Source: Desulfurococcaceae archaeon
GTDB taxonomy: Archaea > Thermoproteota > Thermoprotei_A > Sulfolobales > NBVN01
Assembly (NCBI GenBank): GCA_020832985.1
Contig: JAJHRE010000006.1
Span: 1-41,060 of the forward strand
DNA: 41,060 bases
Direction: 5' to 3'
The position numbers were made by a program, and so were the translations under genes. Under the pieces are notes generated by a model that saw only the letters and a list, made by a program, of their open reading frames with translations, had not been told where the DNA came from and ran no database searches. This document shows, one piece after another, positions 7,418 through 14,184 of the stretch (position 1 is its first letter; each line of letters starts with the position of its first letter).

Positions 7418-7961
7418 GTCAAGTAGCGACTGTTATATTAAAACAATGTGAAACATATAGAAGTTCTACTATAACCTACCCTATAGTACTTTACCAAGGT
7501 GTTGAAAGAGCTGTGATAGAGGATATTAGAAGTACTTTAAGACCTATAACAACGACTATCACACCACCCCTACATTACCTACACCATCACAATACCGAGA
7601 AGATGTTGAGGTAATTAGGGGTCTCTGTGATATCTATGATGAAGAGACTTTAACGAGTTTAACCTCTAAATTAGAGGTCTTGACAGGGGTTAGAGGTCTT
7701 TTAACTGAGGTTCATCATTACTTGAGTGGGTTAGGGCTTCAAAGACTTGAAGACTACGTTATAGAGTTATCTACGTGGGTAGATATAGAGTTTGATGATT
7801 GGCGGAAACCTCAGATAATTGTTAAATTACTTAATAGTGGTTTAAGGAAACTTAATGAGAAAGGCTTAGACGGCTTTAAACTCCTAAATAACATACTCGA
7901 CCTAGCATTAAAAACCACTTCTCGAGAGGTCTTAGCAGAGATCCTAATAATGGTTGAGTAA
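7414..7961 (+). pseudogene. Frameshifted unknown gene, coupled to the preceding fragment
   Basis: The first frame (ATG 7414, MSQVATVILKQCETYRSS) runs to 7614 but degenerates after about 7540. A second frame carries coding-like sequence from about 7540 through REDVEVIRGLCDIYDEE and on to a helical C-terminus ending AEILIMVE at 7961. Together they look like one protein of about 180 residues broken by a frameshift between about 7535 and 7600. No start codon suits the second part alone. Family unknown. It could also be a sequencing indel in an intact gene. Confidence 0.45.
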
Positions 7962-8040
7962 CGTTGCAAGACTCTACATTTAACCCTGTAGATCTTACAA
8001 TCTCGCAACCTTTCTAAGTCAGCACTTCCTTCAAACATAG

Positions 8041-8421
8041 TCAAACCTAACACAAGCAACTATTAGGACATGTATCAGTAGAGCTTACTACGCATCATTT
8101 CTCTTAATTCGGGACCTCATACTAATGAGGTACAAAGATGAGATACCAAAGACTTTAAGACAAGTACTTAAGTCTAGTAAAGCTCATAAGATCATAGCTA
8201 GAACACTCGAACTTACAGATACTAAAACTGCTCAATTCTTTGAGATTTTAAGGACTTTAAGGAATAGAGCAGATTACGAAACAGGTATAGTCTTAAATGA
8301 TAGAGACTTAAACAAAGCCTTAAACCTAGCGAGAGAATTGATTAGTTCCGTAAACAATATCGTTAATACTATCACACCTAAAACATTATATCAAGTACTC
8401 CAAGACCTACAACAACTATAA
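8041..8421 (+). pseudogene. 5'-truncated HEPN gene (UPF0332 type)
   Basis: The open frame from 8041 carries the UPF0332/HEPN signature TCISRAYYASFLLIRDL, then helices and RTLRNRADYETG, the position of the family's R-N-R-A-D-Y element, and ends with paired helices at 8421. The first ATG (8125) lies after the conserved AISRAYY segment, so translation from it would give a headless protein. A stop at 8038-8040 blocks extension upstream. The normal N-terminal helix is missing. It is probably a truncated relic, although a shortened protein from ATG 8125 (98 residues) could be made. Confidence 0.55.
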
Positions 8422-8661
8422 TAAGAATAATAAGAATGTATATAACACCTCCAATAGCATCTAAAATCTTGAAATAGTCCTACTCTTAACTAACCCTTAT
8501 AGACCTACACTACCTGAGAATTTTAGTTCTTTTAAAATCTTTACCACAAAACTTACTTTACACCTAATCGTGAATACCGACCCCGCCCTAAAGAATGGCT
8601 TTATAGTTTTGGTAGTAAGTTTTTAACTTTGAGTATCTTTTGGAGCTTAGAAGGTGTTGAT
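8422..8661. other. Intergenic stretch with promoter of the PaREP1 gene
   Basis: No gene is seen. A TATA-like CTTTATAGTTTT lies at about 8599-8610. It would place transcription near 8635, after the TTG at 8629 and before ATG 8662, which is why ATG 8662 is preferred as the PaREP1 start. Confidence 0.4.
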
Positions 8662-8897
8662 ATGTGTTCTGTTGAATTATCTGAAGAGGTTTTAAGATGT
8701 GTTGAGATTGCTGAGAAGTTCTTAGTTGAGTGTAGGGAGCTTATCGATAAAGACCCTATCCAAGCATCTGAGAAGTTATATGAAGCTGCTGAGGAAGTTG
8801 TTAAAACTCTCGCAGTAGTTCTTAACCTACCGGAGGCTAGGAAAGCTATCGAATCTAGTGGTTGGTGGTCGAAACTACTTGAGAAAGCAGTTCAGGG
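8662..8897 (+). pseudogene. PaREP1/HEPN-type gene, 5' half (interrupted by TnpB element)
   Basis: From ATG 8662 the protein reads MCSVELSEEVLRC, a long helix KFLVECRELIDKDPIQASEK, then LYEAAEEVVKTLAVVLNLPE and SGWWSKLLEKAVQ, which is the standard N-terminal part of the PaREP1 family. After codon 8893-8895 (Gln) the frame runs into unrelated sequence. The missing C-terminal half is found 1.5 kb downstream (10399-10570). Joining base 8897 to base 10399 restores the frame as AVQ-G-IAKTLGVKEF. The gene was therefore intact until an element of about 1501 bp inserted. Confidence 0.8.
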
Positions 8898-8934
8898 CTG
8901 TTTCGGTCTTCATAATCATTTGCAACATTCATGT

Positions 8935-10005
8935 TCATTGATGTCTAAGGCCTCTTAGGGCTATTAGGTATGCTGATGCTGCGTGACGGTCTAGCCTATA
9001 TTTTCTCATCACATCATAATGCTCTCGGGAGTTTGTTGTTCCCTTCGGGTCTACGAGGAATACTCTGAATCCATATTTTAATGCCATTACAACACTGTAC
9101 TGTATTAATTGCTTCTTAGCGAATCGGGTTATCTTCCTATTAGCTATCTTGCTTCTTGTAAACCTCTTTCTTTTGACTGAGAGGAGGTTTTCGAAGACAA
9201 CGATACTAACGCTATGTCTATAGCAATACTCCAGCAGCCTCGCCAGTGCATTAAGTCTCAACGCCTTCGCCTTCCCTCTTGGAAACCCATGGGAGGTCGC
9301 TTCGGGAAACCATGCCGTTCTAGTATCTAGTATTCTTCCATGCTCATCAATAATCACTAGGTTTACCCTGTCGCTGTTCAAGTCGAAGGCGGCAATAAGC
9401 TCTCCCCTAGCCTCCCCCTTCTTGAAGTATTTGAGGTAGAGCTGAATCGGGATTGAGAGGTGTAAGTATATGATACCCTCTCTGAAGACTATTCTAGCTG
9501 TATAGCTCAGCTTCTTCTGCTTTGCAAGGTCTACTAGCTCCCTGAGTAGTGGGAGGTATTTCTCCCCGAACTCGGCTCGTAGCGTTATCCACGAGCTGTC
9601 ATATGGGTATTTGACTTTGACTAAGCATGTATCCTCTAGTCTCACATTTCTATTTCCAAGTCTTGAGGACTCGCCTTCGCTGATGATGAAGAGCTTCCTC
9701 ACCTCTATGTGTAGTGGATTACCACCATTGAATATGCATCCTTCCACCATTGCCTTAGCCGCATTGTACGCTGAGTCAGCGTATGCTTTGTTTAGCATTC
9801 TCCTGAGCTCTCTGAGAATTCTGTCTTCTTCTAATCCCTTAACGATCATTCTAGTGGCTACATGAACAGCTCTCCTGAAATCCCATGCAAGCCTCACTAA
9901 ACGCATATAGTCCTCACTCGAGACTGGGTATACCCTACCAGTAATAGTCACGTAATTTACTATCGAGGACGCATCTACAACACTACTTGTCTGGCACCGT
10001 GACAC
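8935..10005 (-). CDS. tnpB: TnpB-family RuvC nuclease without zinc finger
   Basis: 356 residues from GTG 10005, or 338 from GTG 9951, where the family-like start VTITGRVYPV begins. The C-terminal RuvC fold has its three acidic residues: D208 in AAFDLN, E272 in VVFENL, D339 in RLDRHAASAY. Between the second and third motifs, where most TnpB proteins have a four-cysteine zinc finger, there is only DPKGTTNSREHYDVMRKY with no cysteines. TnpB proteins are RNA-guided DNA nucleases that help their element persist. Conserved catalytic residues argue for an active enzyme and against a nuclease-dead TldR-like repressor. A 48-aa gene lies just upstream, overlapping if the first start is used. Confidence 0.85.
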   Translation of the reverse strand: MSRCQTSSVVDASSIVNYVTITGRVYPVSSEDYMRLVRLAWDFRRAVHVATRMIVKGLEEDRILRELRRMLNKAYADSAYNAAKAMVEGCIFNGGNPLHIEVRKLFIISEGESSRLGNRNVRLEDTCLVKVKYPYDSSWITLRAEFGEKYLPLLRELVDLAKQKKLSYTARIVFREGIIYLHLSIPIQLYLKYFKKGEARGELIAAFDLNSDRVNLVIIDEHGRILDTRTAWFPEATSHGFPRGKAKALRLNALARLLEYCYRHSVSIVVFENLLSVKRKRFTRSKIANRKITRFAKKQLIQYSVVMALKYGFRVFLVDPKGTTNSREHYDVMRKYRLDRHAASAYLIALRGLRHQ

Positions 10006-10129
10006 GGACTACCACCAACCTCCTATGTAGATGCCTCATCTTCTCACTCAGCTCCTTAGGTATGTAGATACAGAGAAGTCCGTGACTAGTCTTTGAAATC
10101 CTGGCATGAAACACATACTCCTCCGGCAT
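9983..10129 (-). CDS. 48-aa protein encoded directly upstream of tnpB
   Basis: ATG 10129 to TAG 9983-9985 reads MPEEYVFHARISKTSHG, then LLCIYIPKELSEKMRHL and a basic end VVRVTVPDK. A strong Shine-Dalgarno-like GAGGAAGG precedes the ATG by a few bases, and a TATA-like CTTTATAAGC lies at about 10160-10169. The strand-rich pattern with IPKEL resembles small AbrB-like or translation-coupled DNA-binding proteins, but this is not certain. It is in the same operon as tnpB and may regulate it or be its partner. It is too short for a transposase. Confidence 0.6.
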   Translation of the reverse strand: MPEEYVFHARISKTSHGLLCIYIPKELSEKMRHLHRRLVVVRVTVPDK

Positions 10130-10194
10130 ATTCCTTCCTCAACAGAATACTACAGAAAAGCTTATAAAGCTTTCCATAGTTATTAATTATAGAG

Positions 10195-10350
10195 TAGGGA
10201 TGAACTCTGTGAGCTAGGTGAGGGGGACTTTTGAGGCCGTCTTCGGCGGAGGGAGTAGGGGATGAACCACTAGGTGACTAGTGACGACCACTCCCGTAGT
10301 ACGGGGCGGCCTCAGAAGAAGCCGTTGAGAAGTAGATGGTGGGGAGCCTG
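10195..10350 (+). ncRNA. GC-rich structured RNA-like segment of the TnpB element (omegaRNA-like)
   Basis: The segment is far more GC-rich than its surroundings and encodes no protein. TGAGGCCG (10232-10239) pairs with CGGCCTCA (10307-10314). Inside, GGGAGT (10251-10256) pairs with ACTCCC (10290-10295), and CACTAG (10268-10273) pairs with CTAGTG (10278-10283) around a GTGA tetraloop of the GNRA type. It ends with GGTGGGGAGCC and TCAG, which recalls the 3' ends of archaeal tnpB-element RNAs; the 11-mer recurs at 30777-30787. The nested helices support an RNA. It is oriented away from tnpB, which is unusual for an omegaRNA. Strand is inferred from the GNRA loop and the end motif. Confidence 0.5.
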
Positions 10351-10398
10351 AAATCAGTGAATATAAATGGCTATGAATCACCATCTACTGAGAAACGG
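10322..10398. repeat. Long hairpin at the right end of the TnpB element
   Basis: AGTAGATGGTG (10331-10341) pairs perfectly with CACCATCTACT (10379-10389), and outside an unpaired 4-base step CCGTT (10322-10326) pairs with AACGG (10394-10398). The outer stem closes exactly at the boundary deduced from the interrupted gene. Subterminal hairpins of this kind are recognition sites in IS200/IS605 elements, where the DNA is handled as a single strand. No equal hairpin was found at the left end (8898-8940). Confidence 0.7.
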
Positions 10399-10570
10399 TA
10401 TAGCTAAAACCCTCGGTGTTAAGGAGTTCATCCTCTGGTGGGATAGTGCATACAAGCTACATGTAGATGGTTTCCACGAAGCTAAGTTAGGTAGTGAAGA
10501 TGTTAAGGAGAGGTATGAATATATAGAGAATATGGTTAACCTAGCTAAGAAGATTATAGGGAAGACATGA
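10399..10570 (+). pseudogene. PaREP1/HEPN-type gene, 3' half
   Basis: Residues from IAKTLGVKEFILWWDSAY through KLHVDGFHEAKL to LAKKIIGKT are the conserved C-terminal half of PaREP1 proteins. Its WW-D-AY, LHV-GFHEA motif is the usual family core and contains the histidines that may serve the HEPN fold. An ATG at 10367 lies within the element and could start a 67-residue hybrid, but no promoter is obvious for it. It belongs with 8662-8897. Confidence 0.75.
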
Positions 10571-10698
10571 TTAACACCTTACTCTAAACATATAATCATT
10601 TAAATAAGTAAAATCCTGCCTAACAATAATACTGTAGATGAAGATATTAAGAAAAGTTTAAGTACATTACATCACGTTCTTTAGTAGAGGTATAGATT

Positions 10699-11121
10699 AT
10701 GGATAGTACTGTAGATCACCTAGCTATAGCTAAGGTATATCTCAATGAAGCGTTTAAACTCCTCGAACGTGGTGATCCTTTCGATGCTGCTGAGAAGGTT
10801 TGGGCAGCTGTTAAACACGCTACAACAGCTTTAACCATGAGTGTTCTGGGAGAGTCAGTACCTCCGAAGGGTATTTCATGGAGATCGTTCGTTAAGGAAG
10901 CATTCATGAAGGTAGGTCTTAATGAGGAAGAAGCATCTAAGTGGGCTTCATACTTCATAGATGTTAGGAAAGGCCTCCACGGAGACTGTTTCTACGGACT
11001 AACATATGAAGAAGAAGAACATAAACCACTAATAGAGAGGGCTAAGGAGTATATAGACCTCATAGATAATATCTTAAAGAAACTTAAGCACCAGCCAGAA
11101 ACAGACCCTAGACCTACATGA
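10699..11121 (+). CDS. HEPN-domain protein, PaREP1-like
   Basis: 140 residues starting at ATG 10699; a TATA-like AAGTTTAAGTA lies at about 10652-10662, about 40 bases upstream. Helices read HLAIAKVYLNEAFKLLERGD, then PFDAAEKVWAAVKHATTALT, with a C-terminal motif DVRKGLHGDCFYG near residues 89-101 that corresponds to the R-x-H catalytic region of HEPN RNases and to R-LH-xx-YYG of archaeal homologues. The C-terminus is a charged helix pair. It appears complete. A toxin-like or stress RNase role is inferred; no antitoxin or nucleotidyltransferase gene is adjacent. Confidence 0.7.
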   Translation: MDSTVDHLAIAKVYLNEAFKLLERGDPFDAAEKVWAAVKHATTALTMSVLGESVPPKGISWRSFVKEAFMKVGLNEEEASKWASYFIDVRKGLHGDCFYGLTYEEEEHKPLIERAKEYIDLIDNILKKLKHQPETDPRPT

Positions 11122-11190
11122 GCGGGTTAAGGAATGAGCTTGTGAAGAGTGCGTAGGGTTAGCATTGGAAGCGCTTTCAGCAAGTAACCC

Positions 11191-11937
11191 TTACTCCTTC
11201 CTCTGCACTAATTTGTTATAGAACTTGTAGACTACCTGTTTTGCTTGGTCTAGGAGCTTTAAAGCCTCAGTCCAGAAGATGTTGAATGTATCCCTATTTA
11301 AGCCTCCTTCATAGAAGTATCTGTGAAGTACCTCACCAGTTTTTAGAAGATCGTAGAAGAGCTTCCTATACCTCTCCTCAATATTGTAAGTAACATAATT
11401 GTAGAGCTTATCATGATCCCAATGAGCGATGAATGCACCCTTCAGTGATGCATGAAGTTTCATCAGAGCTGTTATAGCTCCCCAAAGCTTTTCAGCAGAT
11501 TGTTGAGGATCTTTATTAACTAGTTCTAGGGCTTCGCTATAGTACTTCTCAAACATGTTCTTATACCTATCAATCCTCTCACTAGGATTTCCCCACACAT
11601 TCTTCAAATCATCGACAACATCCTCATCACTCCAACCAGTAGCTTTCACCAACTCACTCAAATTACTCTTATCAACTTCATCTAGAGGCTTCCCCTCAAC
11701 AAGTTTTTCCGCTAAGGGAACCAGCTCTGGAAACTCGTGGAGGGATTCTGAAGACGCTGTGATGGCGTGATCGACCTTCATCATCCCATAAGAATGTTCG
11801 TAGTGTTTAACACCCTCAACACTACCGTGTCGCGTTAATATAGAGATAATAAGTGTTTCAGACCCTTTAACTAAAGTAGAGCTAGAAGTACTATACGGTT
11901 GAGTAGTTAATAACGTTAAATCAGAGTCTTTGAGCAC
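11191..11937 (-). CDS. PaREP1-like HEPN protein with N-terminal extension
   Basis: 248 residues if started at GTG 11937; the conserved part probably begins at the double Met near residues 51-52 (MMKVDHAITASSE). Residues 53-120 form an acidic helical domain with ELVPLAEKLVEGKPLDEVD and SELVKATGWSDEDVV. Residues about 125-245 form the PaREP1 domain: YYSEALELVNKDPQQSAEK, LWGAITALMKLHASLKG and the core EVLHRYFYEGGLN. It is convergent with the HEPN gene at 10699. Five genes or relics of this superfamily within 5.5 kb suggest local duplication. The first 50 residues are Ser/Thr-rich and may not be translated. Confidence 0.6.
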   Translation of the reverse strand: MLKDSDLTLLTTQPYSTSSSTLVKGSETLIISILTRHGSVEGVKHYEHSYGMMKVDHAITASSESLHEFPELVPLAEKLVEGKPLDEVDKSNLSELVKATGWSDEDVVDDLKNVWGNPSERIDRYKNMFEKYYSEALELVNKDPQQSAEKLWGAITALMKLHASLKGAFIAHWDHDKLYNYVTYNIEERYRKLFYDLLKTGEVLHRYFYEGGLNRDTFNIFWTEALKLLDQAKQVVYKFYNKLVQRKE

Positions 11938-11982
11938 TGCCGACTCTTCACTAGGCTTATGTGAGTATGGATCTGAACCTGC

Positions 11983-12602
11983 CTACTTCTTTGGTTTCCA
12001 AGACACCTTATATATCCATGAGACCCAGTAGACGGGTTCGTTGAAGGGGGACCTATACAGTGTATTTCTAGAGGCCATAACAGCCTCCGCAACAACTCTA
12101 ACCACGAACTCTCCCCTAGAGCTCTGTACAACCTCCCAGGCTTCTGCAGGTTGTTGTTCAACGATATCTAGTAACTCCCAACCATCTTTTGGAGGTTCTG
12201 GAGGAATCAGAGGCTTATCTGCGGTAAGCTTCTTAACCTCCTCGGGGACGCTCTCAACAGCTACCCCACCAATAACCTTGACATCGAAGCTCACATCACC
12301 GAAAGGTGAAAAACCCGGACTCCCTAACATCAACAACCAGGATCTTAAGCTTCAGGACAGCTCCATCGGAAAGCTTGATCCTCCCAACACCAACAGGACT
12401 AGGAGCCACGCCCACAACTCATCACTCTCCAGAACTAGACTTTCTAAGCCGTGATATAAGTTTTCACAGAGATCTTCGAGGACTTTCTTAGTAACATTAA
12501 TGTTTTTCGTAGATCTCTTCCTCAATATAGCGTGGTAAATAGCATAAAGCTTTTGGAACCTGCTACTATGGTCTTCTCCTTAATGTTGAGGTTCTCAGCC
12601 AT
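11983..12602 (-). pseudogene. Multiply frameshifted unknown gene
   Basis: Starting at ATG 12602 (MAENLNIKEKTIVAG), coding-like sequence continues across at least three frames: LYAIYHAILRKRSTKNI and KVLEDLCENLYHGLESLVLE, then VGRIKLSDGAVLKLKILV, then SPFGDVSFDVKVIGGVAV through PPEPPKDGWELLDIVEQ and VVRVVAEAVMASRNTLY to a basic end SWKPKK at 11983. The pieces are in order and without overlap, so one protein of about 205 residues was broken by several indels. The longest surviving frame (11983-12336) would give 117 residues. I do not recognise the family. It is slightly more GC-rich than its neighbours. Confidence 0.55.
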
Positions 12603-12666
12603 GTAAAGGAATGTAGGGGTCTACGCAATTATCTGGGTTTTGAAGAAGAGCGGAGTTCACAACGTT

Positions 12667-13083
12667 TTACTCGTTAATCGGGTCGTGGCTGAGTAGAGTG
12701 TCCAGTGGTGTTACGTTAATGTATTTCTGTGCCTTACTCATTAGCTTTCTATCTTCTGTCACTAGTGTTAACCCGTATTTCTGGGCTAGGACTATGTATG
12801 AGGCGTCGTATGCTGTTAACCCGAGTTCTACGGACATCCTTAACACCTCTTTCTCTAGATTTGAAATGTTCAGAATCCTCATGTATCTAATCACATCTAC
12901 AACTATATCAACTAGTTGAAGGACTTTGTCTATGGAGGTGAATTTGAGTAGGTATGCCTCTCTCCATAAGGCATTTACAACCTCATAGATTGTAAGCCAT
13001 TGGATGGAGTTATCTACGAGTACTTCAGGTTTACCGAGTTTAAGGGCTTTAATGAAGGATGAAGCATCAAAGAGACACCTCAA
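12667..13083 (-). CDS. vapC: VapC-type PIN-domain toxin
   Basis: 138 residues. The PIN layout is complete: RCLFDASSFIKAL with the first Asp, an acidic helix in the TIYEVVNALWRE segment, the LTAYDASYIVLAQKYG signature with its Asp, and LVTEDRKLMSKA with the last acidic residues. VapC toxins are Mg-dependent RNases that cut tRNA or rRNA when freed from VapB. It starts at ATG 13083, six bases after the end of the VapB gene, so the two form a standard operon with the antitoxin first. It is one of only two full-length PIN toxins in the window. Confidence 0.85.
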   Translation of the reverse strand: MRCLFDASSFIKALKLGKPEVLVDNSIQWLTIYEVVNALWREAYLLKFTSIDKVLQLVDIVVDVIRYMRILNISNLEKEVLRMSVELGLTAYDASYIVLAQKYGLTLVTEDRKLMSKAQKYINVTPLDTLLSHDPINE

Positions 13084-13089
13084 TAGAAT

Positions 13090-13320
13090 TCACCTACCCT
13101 CCCTATCCTCTCTAACACTCTTCACAACCCTATCAATGTCTATCAGATCTAGAAAGTCCTTGACGTTCTCAAGCCTCCTCCTAATAAGCTCTAGCTCCCT
13201 CCTCTTAACCTCCTCCTCAACAGCCCTCCTAACAACCTCTGCTACGTTTACACCTAGAGCTCTAGCCCTCTCAACAAGATCCCTCCTAACCTTAACAGAT
13301 ACGGTCACGTAAGTCCCCAC
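13090..13320 (-). CDS. vapB: VapB-type antitoxin of the intact VapBC pair
   Basis: 76 residues from GTG 13320. It has an RHH-type N-terminus (YVTVSVKVRRDLVERAR, then VNVAEVVRRAVEEEVKRR) and the toxin-binding tail DIDRVVKSVREDREGR. It should bind both the downstream VapC and its own promoter. A TATA-like CTTTATGGG lies at about 13352-13360 on the minus strand, so auto-repression there is plausible. It is closely similar in design to the orphan at 1637-1873. Confidence 0.8.
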   Translation of the reverse strand: MGTYVTVSVKVRRDLVERARALGVNVAEVVRRAVEEEVKRRELELIRRRLENVKDFLDLIDIDRVVKSVREDREGR

Positions 13321-13432
13321 AATACACCACTACAAAAGTAGACTACCCATAAAGGTAATAAACCTTACGTTCTACCATGGACTACCACAAAGGTTTACTG
13401 AGCAAGTAGGAGGGATGAGGTAGGCTTTCTAA

Positions 13433-13510
13433 TCACTCAAGGTATCTGTAGCCCTCGTATCAGCAAGAACCTTAACAGATCCCTCAACCCTACCAATCCC
13501 TCACTCCAAC
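13433..13510 (-). pseudogene. Degenerate active-site fragment of a retropepsin-like protease
   Basis: The minus strand reads GIGRVEGSVKVLADTRATDTLSD and a stop (two residues per block: GIG, then VKVLADTRATDT). It aligns with the opening of the neighbouring copy (GIGHV, VKALVDTGATDT), but the essential DTG has become DTR. It is a relic without possible activity. The rest of 13321-13668 shows no gene. Confidence 0.55.
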
Positions 13511-13668
13511 CTAGATATCCCATCCTCTAAGCTACCGCTACTCATACTAGTCGAACCCTATAAACCCTAGACACATTTAAGATGTGTTTTACTAATTAAC
13601 ATACCTTACCAGAGCTTAAAGCAGACGTCTTTATGTTGAGTATCAAGAGTAAGAACTAAAGTTATTCT

Positions 13669-14022
13669 CTAGAACAGAAGTGCTACACCCTCTTTAAGCC
13701 TGCCTGTTACCGGGTCTACCTCTAGGCGAAGTAGCTCAAGCGCCGTAACACCTATAAGCGTAATACTTATCTCATCTGATATTAGCATTGATATGGTCCT
13801 CCTCCTACCCATGATCTCCACAACACCTATACACTCATCAAGCTCTACAGAACCCCTAGCTGTTAACACAACGCTCTTACCTGTTACAGGTAGCTGGAGC
13901 TCCTCAGCAACCTTCCTAGGGATCACGGTATCCGTAGCCCCAGTATCAACAAGGGCCTTGACAGACAAGCTCTTACCTGTAAACGGGTTCGCAATAACAG
14001 CCTCGACCCAGACATGTCCTAT
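13669..14022 (-). CDS. Small retropepsin-like aspartyl protease, second copy, start codon altered
   Basis: The domain has SVKALVDTGATDTVIPRKV (active-site DTG), the LPVTGKS element, a flap region, ISITLIGVTALELLRLE and the tail VDPVTGRLKEGVALLF. Homology to the copy at 2183-2578 places the true start at GHVWVEAV, where the codon is ATA (14020-14022) instead of GTG/ATG. A Shine-Dalgarno-like GGTGAG is still present just upstream. Full length would be 117 residues. TTG 13968 would give 99 residues that still include DTG. Either ATA is used as a rare start or the gene is recently damaged. The catalytic core itself is intact. Confidence 0.65.
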   Translation of the reverse strand: MGHVWVEAVIANPFTGKSLSVKALVDTGATDTVIPRKVAEELQLPVTGKSVVLTARGSVELDECIGVVEIMGRRRTISMLISDEISITLIGVTALELLRLEVDPVTGRLKEGVALLF

Positions 14023-14184
14023 TCCTAGCTCACCTCACTATCTAGGAATTCTAGTCATTCTTTAAACCTTACCATTTTCAGCACTACTACAAAATTTGTT
14101 CTACCTTAGCAAAGGTTAGGGTTATTAGGGTGGTTTTAACTTCTAATCTGTTCTCTACACTACTTTCTTATCTTGTTTCTCTGT

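Larger units (their letters stand above)
8898..10398. mobile_element. TnpB-encoding insertion element of about 1501 bp inside a PaREP1 gene
   Basis: The limits come from the broken host gene: GG at 8896-8897 and GG at 10397-10398 flank the insertion, so the ends are fixed to within two bases and no longer target duplication is seen. A GG at the junction fits the reported preference of IS607-family elements for GG targets. The element has no transposase gene for movement (neither Y1 TnpA nor serine recombinase), so it was probably mobilised in trans. Its content: tnpB (-), a 48-aa gene (-), a GC-rich RNA-like segment (+) and a long hairpin whose outer stem ends exactly at the right boundary. 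Clear terminal inverted repeats were not found. Confidence 0.75.

Noticed and set aside
7225-7422. Minus-strand 65-aa open frame
   Set aside because: Antisense to the plus-strand fragment ending at 7417, which has protein-like sequence and a coupled stop/start.
7811-8059. Minus-strand 82-aa open frame
   Set aside because: Covers the end of the frameshifted unknown gene in antisense; low-complexity residues and no start signals.
8898-10398. Classification as a full IS200/IS605 or IS607 element
   Set aside because: No Y1 transposase or serine recombinase is encoded, and end features are mixed, so no family name is given.
11916-12161. Minus-strand 81-aa open frame inside the multiply frameshifted gene
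   Set aside because: Another frame of the same strand gives the conserved-looking protein; this one is Pro/Ser/Arg-rich noise.
12041-12491. Plus-strand 137-aa and 61-aa open frames
   Set aside because: Ser/Thr/Pro-rich shadows of the minus-strand pseudogene.
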